A stretch of 64,000 bases of DNA from positions 95,156 through 159,155 of the forward strand of contig CAZDWJ010000006.1 in the NCBI GenBank assembly GCA_964509195.1, in the 5' to 3' direction. A model generated the notes under the pieces. It worked only from the letters and a program-made list of their open reading frames with translations. It was not told the origin of the DNA and searched no databases. The stretch's first letter is position 1. Each line of letters starts with the position of its first letter. Below are positions 26,844-35,315 of the stretch, in pieces. The position numbers were made by a program, and so were the translations under genes. This stretch comes from UBA4802 sp964509195 (GTDB taxonomy: Bacteria > Spirochaetota > UBA4802 > UB4802).

Positions 26844-27146
26844 CTATTCTTTCTTGCGACTGCTCGATATTAGTATTTCTTTTACGGTTAAAGGCTTAAA
26901 TGATTCTAAAGGTATTTTGCATTTATGTAAGGGTAAATAGTAATTATCTATGTGAGTTTTAGTGAATTCATAACTCCGGTATTTCTTAATGAGTTTCACT
27001 ATGATGTATTCACATACGATAGTGAATATGGCGAATACACATATAAATATGATTACACCTATGCCTATGAGAATGTAAAATTTGAAATTGTGAGGTTCTG
27101 TTATTGCATTATGAACTGCATCATAAATGAATTGACGTAGATTCAT
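26844..27146 (-). CDS. Small membrane protein, partner of the orphan gene
   Basis: 100 residues with one long transmembrane helix (ILIGIGVIIFICVFAIFTIV) after a short N-terminus, then a charged tail with KLIKKYRSYEF and LESFKPLTVKEILI. ATG 27146 has AAAGGAGA upstream, a strong ribosome site. It is 8 nt ahead of the orphan propeller-like gene on the same strand. No family recognised. Together the two could make a membrane complex with an exposed propeller. Confidence 0.5.
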   Translation of the reverse strand: MNLRQFIYDAVHNAITEPHNFKFYILIGIGVIIFICVFAIFTIVCEYIIVKLIKKYRSYEFTKTHIDNYYLPLHKCKIPLESFKPLTVKEILISSSRKKE

Positions 27147-27173
27147 AGGTATTATCTCCTTTTATTTAATTTT

Positions 27174-27293
27174 TGAGGGAACTTTTTTGAAAACAAATTT
27201 TGCTTGCTCCCTCATAGGGCACATATAAATGAATAACAACCGCTTTATTTTTTTATTATTTATCCAAAATGTAAGCAGTTTTTAAGTGTGCCC
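27174..27293. other. AT-rich region with two inverted repeats
   Basis: A 7-bp pair TGAGGGA/TCCCTCA (27174-27214) and, directly after, GGGCACA (27217-27223) with TGTGCCC (27287-27293). They lie between the orphan pair and tpiA, which diverge. Could be a regulatory site or chance; stems are short. The following 27294-27472 bases are AT-rich leader for tpiA with nothing else seen. Confidence 0.3.
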
Positions 27294-27472
27294 ATAAAAA
27301 TTTTCTTTACAATATCATCGTGTGCTTATAGTACGTAAGCAACAGTGACATATAATGTCCCTTTAAGAAAATTTTTAATTTTATTCTTATTGCTACAATT
27401 TATGGTGCATGTGGTACAATAATATACTTTAGTTTGTGGTATGTACTATTTTTTAAAATAACAGGGTGTGTT

Positions 27473-28234
27473 ATGAATACACAGCGAAAACAGATTTTTG
27501 CCGGTAACTGGAAAATGTATACAACAAGAACGGAAGCGGTGAACCTGACTATCGGTATAGCCGAAGGTCTTTCAAAAACTGAAAGAGAAATCGTGCTGTT
27601 CCCCCCATCGGTTTACGTAACCTGTGTTAAAACTGCATGTGAGGGCACACCAATTAAGGTTGGCTTCCAGAATATGTACTATGAAAAGGAAGGAGCTTTT
27701 ACCGGGGAACTATCGCCCATGATGATAAAAGATGTGGGGGCTGACTATGTACTTTTAGGCCACTCTGAGCGCAGGCACATATTTAACGAGACCGATGAAC
27801 TGATACATAAAAAAGTAATAGCGGCGATAGCTCATGCCATTACACCAATGCTATGTGTGGGGGAACTTTTAGAAGAACGAGAAGCTGGAAAATCTGAGAC
27901 AGTTGTAGAACATCAGATAAAAGTAGCCTTTGAAGGGTTAAAGGAAGAAGATGCATTAAAAGTGGTCATAGCTTATGAACCGGTGTGGGCTATAGGTACA
28001 GGAAAAGTAGCAACACCTGAAATAGCTGAATCGATGCATGCATTTATTAGAAATATATTACAAAAGCTGTATAATGACACTGTGGCACAGACAATACCAA
28101 TATTGTATGGCGGATCGGTTAAGCCTGATAACATTGTAGGTTTATATGCACAGCCCAATATTGATGGTGTTCTTGTAGGAGGAGCAAGCCTTAAAGTGCA
28201 ATCTTTTCTTGACATAATAAATGTTGTAGTTTAG
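27473..28234 (+). CDS. tpiA: Triosephosphate isomerase
   Basis: 253 residues from ATG 27473. Catalytic Lys in AGNWKMY, His in LLGHSERR, Glu in IAYEPVWAIGTG, and the phosphate loop in LYGGSVKPDN are all present. Interconverts dihydroxyacetone phosphate and glyceraldehyde-3-phosphate. A longer start at 27434 is unlikely because TIM begins near Gln-Lys-Phe of this type. Upstream bases are AT-rich with a TACAAT box at 27415-27420. Followed by secG and a ferredoxin gene, a common order. Confidence 0.97.
   Translation: MNTQRKQIFAGNWKMYTTRTEAVNLTIGIAEGLSKTEREIVLFPPSVYVTCVKTACEGTPIKVGFQNMYYEKEGAFTGELSPMMIKDVGADYVLLGHSERRHIFNETDELIHKKVIAAIAHAITPMLCVGELLEEREAGKSETVVEHQIKVAFEGLKEEDALKVVIAYEPVWAIGTGKVATPEIAESMHAFIRNILQKLYNDTVAQTIPILYGGSVKPDNIVGLYAQPNIDGVLVGGASLKVQSFLDIINVVV
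27824..27833 (-). repeat. Iterated motif copy (GCGATAGCTC on + strand)
   Basis: Exact copy inside tpiA, read as Ala-Ile-Ala. A variant GAACTATCGC occurs in the same gene at 27707-27716. One of 12 exact copies. Confidence 0.8.
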
Positions 28235-28286
28235 ACAGACCAAAATAGAAGTAATTTAAAAAATTTAAATAATATAAAGGTGTAGT

Positions 28287-28622
28287 ATGAGTATTCTTAT
28301 TTCATTAGGAACAGTAGTGTTTGTAATATTATCAATACTGCTTGTTATCATTATTCTGCTTCAGTCTGACAAAAGCGCTGGGATGGGTATTTTAGGAGGA
28401 TCAAGCAATACCGCGTTTGGCTCATCAACAGCTGACATAATTACCAAAATCACCACTGTCATGGTTGCCCTTTTTATGATAGGTTCACTGGCGCTTTCGG
28501 TTGCAGAATCATACAGGGCTCGCAGCCTGGAAAAAGACCTTTTAAGCGATCAAAAGGCAAGTGGAGTAATTGAACAAAAGGTTGACGAGAAATCTCAAGA
28601 AAAGCCGCAGCAGACAAAATAA
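28287..28622 (+). CDS. secG: Preprotein translocase subunit SecG
   Basis: 111 residues. Two helices (SLGTVVFVILSILLVIIILLQ and ITTVMVALFMIGSLALSVA) flank the family loop SDKSAGMGILGGSSNTAFGS. Non-essential subunit of the SecYEG channel in the inner membrane. The Lys/Gln-rich tail is ordinary for the family. It follows tpiA by about 50 nt and precedes the ferredoxin gene, probably one transcript from the tpiA promoter. Confidence 0.92.
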   Translation: MSILISLGTVVFVILSILLVIIILLQSDKSAGMGILGGSSNTAFGSSTADIITKITTVMVALFMIGSLALSVAESYRARSLEKDLLSDQKASGVIEQKVDEKSQEKPQQTK

Positions 28623-28682
28623 ATTGCGCAAGGATATCCTTTGTAGTATACTATACATAACTAAAATCAAATGGAGGAAGCT

Positions 28683-28874
28683 ATGGCAAAAGAAGTGTAT
28701 GTTGATCAGAGCGAATGTACAGGGTGTGAGCTTTGTGTTGACACATTGCCAGAAGTTTTTGAAATGACGCCTGATGGAGTAAGCAAAGTGAAAAATCCTA
28801 AAGGTGCTTCAGAAGACAAAATTCAGGAAGTTATTGATAGCTGTCCGGCTGAGTGTATTCACTGGAAAGACTGA
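28683..28874 (+). CDS. Small [4Fe-4S] ferredoxin
   Basis: 63 residues from ATG 28683, preceded by GGAGG at 28673. The cluster motif is CTGCELC in the first third and CPAEC near the end, giving four Cys for one [4Fe-4S] centre (Thermotoga/Desulfovibrio single-cluster type). Electron carrier in the cytoplasm. It is a plausible acceptor for the aldehyde:ferredoxin oxidoreductase further on, though not encoded with it. A hairpin follows the gene. Confidence 0.93.
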   Translation: MAKEVYVDQSECTGCELCVDTLPEVFEMTPDGVSKVKNPKGASEDKIQEVIDSCPAECIHWKD

Positions 28875-28918
28875 TAGCCATTAGACTATAGAAATCCTGC
28901 TAATAGATAATTGATAAA

Positions 28919-28945
28919 AAAGGCATATTAATGCAATATGCCTTT
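28919..28945 (+). terminator. Hairpin after the ferredoxin gene
   Basis: Perfect 11-bp stem (AAAGGCATATT with AATATGCCTTT) around a 5-nt loop. The T tract is short, so it may be a weak terminator or an attenuator ahead of metK. Confidence 0.65.
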
Positions 28946-29005
28946 CGATGTTTATAATGGTCAGGGTCGTACAATTAATGTAACTATAAGGAGTGTGCGT
29001 AAGAA

Positions 29006-30157
29006 ATGGGACGAAACTATTTATTTACATCTGAATCTGTGTCTGAAGGGCATCCTGATAAAGTTGCAGACCAGATTTCTGATGCAATATTAGATGAACA
29101 CATAAAAGGCGATCCGTATTCGCGGGTTGCATGCGAAACGCTAGTTACCACAAACCGCGTTGTTATTTCAGGTGAGATTACCTCATCAGTAGCTGTCGAC
29201 TATGAGGCGGTAGCACGCAAAGTTATAGCAGAGATTGGTTACACTAATCCGGAAATAGGTTTTGATGCACACAGCTGTATTGTGGAAGTCTTTGTGCATC
29301 CCCAATCGCCTGATATTTCGCAGGGCGTTACTGAAGGTCAGGGGCTTTTCAAGGAGCAGGGTGCAGGCGATCAGGGTATGATGTTTGGCTATGCTGTAGC
29401 TGAAACTGATGAGCTGATGCCCATGCCAATTTTGTATGCACACCGGCTTGTAAAACGATTGGCTGAAATCCGGAAAAAAGGTGAGGTAAATTTTTTACGC
29501 CCTGATGGGAAATCACAGGTTACCGTTGAATATGAAAACGACAAGCCAAAACGCATCAGCGCTATAGTTATTTCAACACAGCATGACGGGGCGGTTTCAT
29601 TGCCCACTCTGGAAGAGATGGTTCGTGAGCTTGTCATAAAAAAAGTTATCCCTGCGCATCTGTGGGATAGCAATACCAAAATATATGTCAACCCCACTGG
29701 CCGTTTTGAGATAGGTGGGCCGCACGGTGATACCGGTTTAACGGGAAGAAAAATTATTGTCGATAGTTACGGTGGAATGGGCCGGCACGGTGGCGGCGCA
29801 TTTTCAGGCAAAGACCCATCAAAGGTGGACCGCTCTGCAGCGTATATGGGCCGATACATTGCAAAGAATATTGTGGCCGCAGGGCTTGCATACCGATGTG
29901 AGCTGCAGGTGGCGTATGCCATAGGTGTGGCTGATCCCGTATCGGTGATGGTGGATACATTTGGTACCCATACCATCCCTGAAGAAGAAATTGAAAAGCG
30001 AATAAAAAATGTATTTAACTTAAAGCCAAAATCCATAATACAAACGCTTGATCTGCTCAAACCCAAATACAGAGCAACAGCTGCATACGGTCACTTTGGC
30101 CGCAACGAGTCAGGCTTTACCTGGGAAGAAACCAAGGTGGCAGCACAGCTTAGGTGA
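29006..30157 (+). CDS. metK: S-adenosylmethionine synthetase
   Basis: 383 residues. Motifs: GHPDKVADQISDAILD, GAGDQGMMFGYA, and GGGAFSGKDPSKVDRS, all as in bacterial MetK. Makes SAM from methionine and ATP; cytoplasmic. AAGGAG lies about 12 nt ahead of ATG 29006, slightly far. Terminated by a strong hairpin. No SAM riboswitch is seen in the 60 nt between the preceding hairpin and the start, which is too short for one. Confidence 0.97.
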   Translation: MGRNYLFTSESVSEGHPDKVADQISDAILDEHIKGDPYSRVACETLVTTNRVVISGEITSSVAVDYEAVARKVIAEIGYTNPEIGFDAHSCIVEVFVHPQSPDISQGVTEGQGLFKEQGAGDQGMMFGYAVAETDELMPMPILYAHRLVKRLAEIRKKGEVNFLRPDGKSQVTVEYENDKPKRISAIVISTQHDGAVSLPTLEEMVRELVIKKVIPAHLWDSNTKIYVNPTGRFEIGGPHGDTGLTGRKIIVDSYGGMGRHGGGAFSGKDPSKVDRSAAYMGRYIAKNIVAAGLAYRCELQVAYAIGVADPVSVMVDTFGTHTIPEEEIEKRIKNVFNLKPKSIIQTLDLLKPKYRATAAYGHFGRNESGFTWEETKVAAQLR

Positions 30158-30202
30158 AGGTCTATACTTAGCTGATTAAAATCGGGATTCAATATAGAAA
30201 TG

Positions 30203-30234
30203 AAAAAGGATGGCATGAGTGCCATCCTTTTTTT
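30203..30234 (+). terminator. Rho-independent terminator of metK
   Basis: A 13-bp stem (GGATGGCA/TGCCATCC core with A/T extension), a 4-nt loop, then a T tract. Textbook terminator, isolating the PadR island that follows. Confidence 0.9.
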
Positions 30235-30290
30235 ATTCAAAAATTATATTATTAAGAAGTTGGAAAATTTAAAAAAAATTTAAAAACTAC

Positions 30291-30330
30291 TTGACACTAT
30301 ATATAAAGTATATATATACTTTATATATAG
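30291..30330 (+). promoter_or_regulatory. Sigma-70 promoter with a 34-bp palindromic operator
   Basis: TTGACA at 30291-30296 and TATACT at 30315-30320, with an 18-nt spacer. A perfect 34-bp palindrome covers 30297-30330 (arms reading CTATATATAAAGTATAT), filling the spacer and the -10 box. It ends about 30 nt before the padR start. PadR proteins bind dyads of this AT-rich kind, so this is most likely the autoregulatory and island operator. Confidence 0.75.
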
Positions 30331-30361
30331 TTAAAAAATAATAAGTGTAAAGGAATAATGA

Positions 30362-30913
30362 ATGTCTATCAAATACGCTATACTGGGCCTTCTTCATTAC
30401 ACAGATATGCATGGGTACAGGATAAAGGACCATATAGAGAAAAATTTTGGTCACATGTGGACAATCAACTTTGGGCAGATTTACACCAGTTTAAAGGATC
30501 TTGAGGAAAGCGGGTTAATTGAAGTTACTGAAGTTGTCCCTTCTGATGATGGTGGACCCTATAAGAAGTGTTATCGCATAACAGAAGAAGGTAAAAAAGA
30601 TTTTGCGCAGTGGCTTCACTCATCACCTGAAAAACAGATGCTATTGCGTGATCCTTTTCTATTACGTTTTGCTTTCTTTGGATTTGGAGATTCAGCACGT
30701 GCAGTAGAGATAATCGATGAACAGATACAACTATATAAAGAGCAACTGCAAAGAAGAACCCAGAACCTTTCACGGTGGCGTAAGCAAGGTGTGTATGTCA
30801 GATTAATTGCTGACCTTGGTGTCAAATTTAATGAAATGTATCTTGAATGGTTAAAACAGGCAAAAGAGGAGATAATTAAAGAACAAGAAACTATGCTGGC
30901 AAAGAAGTCATAA
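30362..30913 (+). CDS. PadR-family transcriptional repressor
   Basis: 183 residues, the size of the longer PadR class with a C-terminal dimerisation helix. The winged helix is at the start (AILGLLHYTDMHGYRIKDHI; FGQIYTSLKDLEESGLIEV), with the wing in the GGPYKKCYRITEEGKKDF stretch. The C-terminal part (residues about 90-175) is helical and Arg/Lys/Glu-rich for dimer contacts. PadR proteins commonly sense phenolic or other aromatic compounds. It heads a run of same-strand genes with the operator directly upstream, so it likely represses itself and the island. Ligand unknown. Confidence 0.9.
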   Translation: MSIKYAILGLLHYTDMHGYRIKDHIEKNFGHMWTINFGQIYTSLKDLEESGLIEVTEVVPSDDGGPYKKCYRITEEGKKDFAQWLHSSPEKQMLLRDPFLLRFAFFGFGDSARAVEIIDEQIQLYKEQLQRRTQNLSRWRKQGVYVRLIADLGVKFNEMYLEWLKQAKEEIIKEQETMLAKKS

Positions 30914-30950
30914 TATAAAAATTTAGTTGTTTGTAGAATGGGGGGAGAGT

Positions 30951-31934
30951 ATGGTACGTTATAATGGAATAACCCTGGTAACCGGTGCTGCAGGATTTAT
31001 GGGAAGCCATCTTGTAGAGTATCTGGCAAAACAGGGTGTGAAGGTCCGTGCAACATCACGGCCTCGCAATGATACTTCGTTTTTTGACAGATTAGGCGTT
31101 GAGTTTGTCCCTTCCGATTTAACAAAACCCGAAACACTTCCAAAGCTTTTTGAAGGCGGTGTGGACAGAGTTTTCCATTTAGGTGCTATATGTAATTTTT
31201 CTACACCATACGAAGTGCTGTATCATACCAACGTTGAAGGCGTTGATAGAATAACAACACTGGCGCTTGAAAGAAAAGTTAAGTGCTATGTTCACGTTGG
31301 TTCAACCAGTGTGTATGGCTATTATAAAGGGGTTCCTTTTACAGAACAAAGCCCGCGTGATCCGCAGGATGCGTATGGCAGAAGCAAGCGTGATGGGGAA
31401 AATATTGTATGGGAAAAAATACAGCAGGGGCTCCCTGCAAGACCCTGCACTGTATATGGTCCCCGTTGCAACGATGGTGCAGGCAAGGTGTTTTCACGCC
31501 CAACTAAGATTGGAGCAATACCAGGCAGTGGCAAGCAGCTTTTGTCCAATGTGCGAGCTGAGGATGTAGCTGTTGCAGTGGTGCACCTTTCTCAACTTGA
31601 TGAGGCAATAGGCCAGGCATACAATATTGCAGATGATTCCCATCCTGCAGTTGAGGAAGCGCTGTGTTTAGCAGCGTTAGTATTTGGGACAAAGCCCCCG
31701 CGTATTCACATGCCATTATCAATAATAAAAATAGCTGCCAAAATTGATGGATATTTGTCTGCCAGAAAGGGAAAAATCCCTGATCTTGAATATGATGCGG
31801 TGAAGTATTTATACAATGATTATGTGGTGGATAATTCAAAATTAAAATCAACAGGATTCAAATTCATATATCCCGATTTTACCGAATCCATGAAGCAGAT
31901 GGGGGATTGGTACAGAAAACATTATACTGGATAA
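30951..31934 (+). CDS. NAD-dependent epimerase/dehydratase family enzyme
   Basis: 327 residues from ATG 30951, with GGGGGAGAG before it. The NAD fold begins TLVTGAAGFMGSHLVEYLA; the catalytic triad region has VHVGSTSVYGYY and later AYGRSKRDGE (Tyr-x3-Lys). An extended SDR of the type that oxidises or epimerises sugar nucleotides or short hydroxy compounds. The position directly after padR suggests a catabolic role on the island's substrate (a 3-hydroxy or keto intermediate) rather than cell-wall synthesis. Substrate unknown. Confidence 0.85.
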   Translation: MVRYNGITLVTGAAGFMGSHLVEYLAKQGVKVRATSRPRNDTSFFDRLGVEFVPSDLTKPETLPKLFEGGVDRVFHLGAICNFSTPYEVLYHTNVEGVDRITTLALERKVKCYVHVGSTSVYGYYKGVPFTEQSPRDPQDAYGRSKRDGENIVWEKIQQGLPARPCTVYGPRCNDGAGKVFSRPTKIGAIPGSGKQLLSNVRAEDVAVAVVHLSQLDEAIGQAYNIADDSHPAVEEALCLAALVFGTKPPRIHMPLSIIKIAAKIDGYLSARKGKIPDLEYDAVKYLYNDYVVDNSKLKSTGFKFIYPDFTESMKQMGDWYRKHYTG

Positions 31935-31984
31935 CACAACTGTAATAACAAAATTAAAAAAATCTTTAAATTGGAGGAAAGCAT

Positions 31985-32821
31985 ATGGGTGATGTTATAG
32001 TAATAACTGGCATTGCCGATGGTATGGGAAGAGAAGTTGCCAAAATGCTTGTGAGGGGAGGCCATTCTGTTGCAGGTTTTGATAAAGATAAGGAGTTGCT
32101 TCAATCTCTCCGTAAAGAATTAGAGGCCATAGATAACGCTTGCTTTTACTTAGAAGATTTTGATATTACCGATAGAAGCCGCATAGTAAAATTCCGCGAT
32201 AAGGTGCTGGAAAAATTTAAAAAAGTTGATACATTGCTGTCCAATGTTGGCATTGGCTTTTTTGGTCCTTTTGAAGAGATTGATCTGGAAAAAGCCTTAA
32301 AATGTTTTGAGATAAATATCATTGGTGCAGCGGCGATATTCAAGTCATTCATTCCGTACATGCGTAAATGGAAAAAAGGAAAGCTGATTGCAATGTCGTC
32401 TCTTGTTGGGAGAATTCCGTTCCCCTTTGAGTCAATATATACTGCAACAAAATTTGCTTTAACCGGGCTAATAGAATCTATACGCTATGAAGTAAAACCA
32501 TTTGGAATTGAGGTAGCAATTATTGAGCCTGCACAGGTATCCACACGGTTTGCAGCAAAAATTCATTGGTTGCCACCATTTGATTCACCATATTTTGATA
32601 GAGTCAAACGCTTTATAGACAGAGATAATGAATTAATTAAAACAGCACCTGATCCCGTCTATGCTGCAAAAAAGATTCTTAAAGTTGTATTATCAAAAAA
32701 TCCTAAACTGTACAATCAGATTGATTTTAAGAGCACATTTTTCCTGTGGCTTAATAATTTTTTGCCTGTGAAGTTACGGGACTTTATCTTAATTAACTAC
32801 ATGGATATCAAACCACGGTAG
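31985..32821 (+). CDS. Short-chain dehydrogenase/reductase
   Basis: 278 residues of the classical SDR fold. NAD(P) motif VITGIADGMGREVAKML, the LLSNVGIGFFGPF stretch, catalytic Ser in IAMSSLVG, and Tyr-x3-Lys in YTATKFALTG. A hydrophobic C-terminus (FLWLNNFLPVKLRDF) is present, possibly a membrane or substrate lid. GGAGG precedes ATG 31985. It is likely to act on an alcohol or keto group in the island's pathway. Alternative: a lipid-modifying reductase. Confidence 0.85.
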   Translation: MGDVIVITGIADGMGREVAKMLVRGGHSVAGFDKDKELLQSLRKELEAIDNACFYLEDFDITDRSRIVKFRDKVLEKFKKVDTLLSNVGIGFFGPFEEIDLEKALKCFEINIIGAAAIFKSFIPYMRKWKKGKLIAMSSLVGRIPFPFESIYTATKFALTGLIESIRYEVKPFGIEVAIIEPAQVSTRFAAKIHWLPPFDSPYFDRVKRFIDRDNELIKTAPDPVYAAKKILKVVLSKNPKLYNQIDFKSTFFLWLNNFLPVKLRDFILINYMDIKPR

Positions 32822-32912
32822 CTATAATGAGCTATCCATGTGGTTGTGATGATATGAATAGCGTTTTACAGTGTAGTGTGTAATGCACGGTAAAGAGAAA
32901 GGGAGGTAATGT

Positions 32913-35287
32913 GTGGAAACATTACGGAAAATAGTTCCCGATTATGAGGATTTTGACAGAGTCAACACATTGCGCTGGAGAATTATCAATGCTCCACAGG
33001 AAGTATGCATACAACGAGCACGGTATTTAACACAATCCATGATGCAGCACTGGGAAAAACCTGCCTTAACAAGAATGAGCCTGGCACTTGAGCATATACT
33101 GAATAATATTAGTGTAATCATTCGTGATGATGAGCTGATTGTTGGATGCAGGACATCAAAATTGAAAGGAGCCCCACTTTTCCCTGAAAACAAATCTCGG
33201 TGGATTGAAGGCGATTGTGATAATTTTGATAAGCGTTTACTACAGAGAGCATTAATTACCCAGCAAGAGAAGCAGGAGCTATCGCAACAGATACTTCCAT
33301 TCTGGCGTGGCAGGACAGTTGAGGATATCTTTGAAAGCAGATTGCCTGGCGATGTAAGGGTAGATATGGATAAATATATCTTTACCATGATGCTTGAGAT
33401 AACATATGGGATTGGCCACTTTACAATGAATTATTCAAAAGTATTACAACGTGGCTTAAAAGGAATTATTGCTGAGCTTGAACAAAAGATGAAAGAGTGT
33501 GAAACGCGGGGAGAAGCTAACCAGAAGTGGCTGTATGATGCGATGATACGCACATGTATGGCAGCGATAGCATTTGCAAAACGCTATGCGCAAAAAGCAC
33601 GGGAGATGGCAGAAAAAACAAAAAACAGGAAACGTGTAGAGGAGTTGCTTGAAATAGCGCGTATTTGTGAAAAAGTTCCAGAACATCCTGCACAGACTTT
33701 CCATGAAGCAGTGCAATCATTGTATTTCATACATCTGATTACGCAGATTGAATCGGGTGGCAATTCGGTTTCAATTGGCAGGATTGATCAGATTCTATAT
33801 CCGTTTTTTGCAAACGATTTTGCATCCGGACGCATTACCAGGGACAGAACACGCGCATTGATTTCGCTCCTTTTTATCAAGATGAATGAAATATGGAATG
33901 TGCTGGAAGAAGCGTATATCCCGGGTGGAGAAGGAACTGAGGGCAAAACCACGCAGAACGTTACTATTGGTGGTGTTGATATTTATGGCAACGATGCTAC
34001 CAATGAGCTATCGTACATAGTCCTGGATGCGTATGCTGATATCCGTACAGTGCAACCTAATTTTAGCGTGAGAATTTCAAAGAAAACTCCAAAAGAATTT
34101 TTAACCACGGCAGCAGAGTATGCCCGTGATGGCGTATTGATGCACTTTTTTAATGATGAGACAGTTATTGAAACTCTGGTCAATGCAGGGCATTCCCTGG
34201 AGGATGCACGTGATTATGCGCTGGTTGGCTGCGTTGAACCAAATGCACAGGGGAAATGTTTTGGATCAACTTTTGCAGTGCAGTTCAGCGGTATCAAGTG
34301 TGTGGAATTTGCATTATTAAATGGCATTGATAATATTTTTGGGTATAAAAGTGGAATTGAAACGGGAGCTCCTGCTACATTTACATCATTTGATGATGTC
34401 TGGAATGCCTATGACGCACAGGTAAAACATTTCATGCAGCAGATGGTGCGCGGTATGGAAGTGCTGGACAAAACCATTACAGAGAATGTTCCATCTCCTT
34501 TTGCTTCGATAATGATTGATGGATGCATAGAAAAAGGCAAAGACCTTACAGCAGGAGGAGCCCTTTATAATTCTACCGGAGTTCAACTGATTGGTTTTGC
34601 TAATGTTGTTGATAGCCTGTATGCAGTAAAGATGACCATTACTGTACTATACATGAGCTGATACAATGGCTTTCTGATGATTGGCAGGATGTTGAGGATA
34701 GACGAATATATTTCTTACGAAAAATACCAAAGTTTGGCAATGACATTGATGATGTTGACGCAATAGGGATAAAGGTACTTGAGCATTTTTGTGATGCTGT
34801 GAGCAGTCATAAGAATTTCAGAGGGGGAAGATTCTGGCCCGGTGTGTTTGTGGTTGGTTTCCATATAAGTTTTGGAGCATTTACAGGAGCAACTCCTGAC
34901 GGACGACATGCCGGAGATGTTCTGGGCAACGGGCTTACTCCAACAACTGGGAATGCAATTTCAGGACCTACTGCCATAATGAATTCCATCACAAAGCTTC
35001 CACTGACTAAGATATACAATGGCGCCAACCTTAATATGCGGTTTAATGGAAATAAAATTAAAACTGAACATTTAGCGTACCTGATTATGACATATTTTGA
35101 AAAAGGTGGGATGCAGGTTCAGTTTAACATGGTTGATTCTAAAATTTTGCGGGATGCGCAAAAGAACCCTGATAAATACAGGGATCTATTTGTGAGGGTA
35201 AGCGGGTATTCGGCTGAATTTGTAGGGCTTTCGGAGATAGCTCAGGAAGAGATAATCAGCCGTACAAAATTTGAATATAAACTGTGA
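32913..35287 (+). pseudogene. Glycyl radical enzyme (eliminase/lyase type), frameshifted
   Basis: Read as one gene of about 790 residues. The first part (32913, GTG start with GGGAGG upstream) holds the radical Cys in GCVEPN (Cys440, Glu442 of this frame), the CVE signature of dehydratase/lyase-type enzymes, not the CC of pyruvate formate-lyase. It stops at 34661. The next frame (2 mod 3, from about 34631) continues with HELIQWLSDDWQDVEDRR and ends with the glycyl loop RVSGYSAEFVGL. About 13 nt and one frame are missing where other family members have a KLVF-type step. Also, the position I align to the CutC Asp reads Asn173 (with Tyr165, His169). No activase is seen nearby. Without correction the enzyme lacks its glycyl radical site. 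Confidence 0.75.
33276..33285 (+). repeat. Iterated motif copy GAGCTATCGC
   Basis: Exact copy in the glycyl radical enzyme gene, read as Glu-Leu-Ser. A 9/10 copy (GAGCTATCGT) follows at 34005. One of 12 exact copies. Confidence 0.8.
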
Positions 35288-35315
35288 AAATAGAAACTGT
35301 TTTCTGGAGGAAAGT

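Noticed and set aside
27434..27472. Longer N-terminal start for tpiA
   Set aside because: The extra 13 codons are hydrophobic and do not match triosephosphate isomerase starts; ATG 27473 gives the standard length.
28946..29005. SAM riboswitch ahead of metK
   Set aside because: Only about 60 nt lie between the preceding hairpin and the start codon, too short for known SAM riboswitches, and no paired structure was seen.
34799..35287. Calling the C-terminal glycyl radical part as a separate gene
   Set aside because: Its first Met-like codon is inside conserved sequence, homology runs upstream of it, and no ribosome site exists; it is the frameshifted end of the gene at 32913.
32913..35287. Benzylsuccinate synthase or pyruvate formate-lyase identity for the glycyl radical enzyme
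   Set aside because: The radical motif is GCVEP (Cys-x-Glu), not the double Cys of pyruvate formate-lyase; fumarate-adding enzymes differ around the Cys and no Bss small subunits are nearby.
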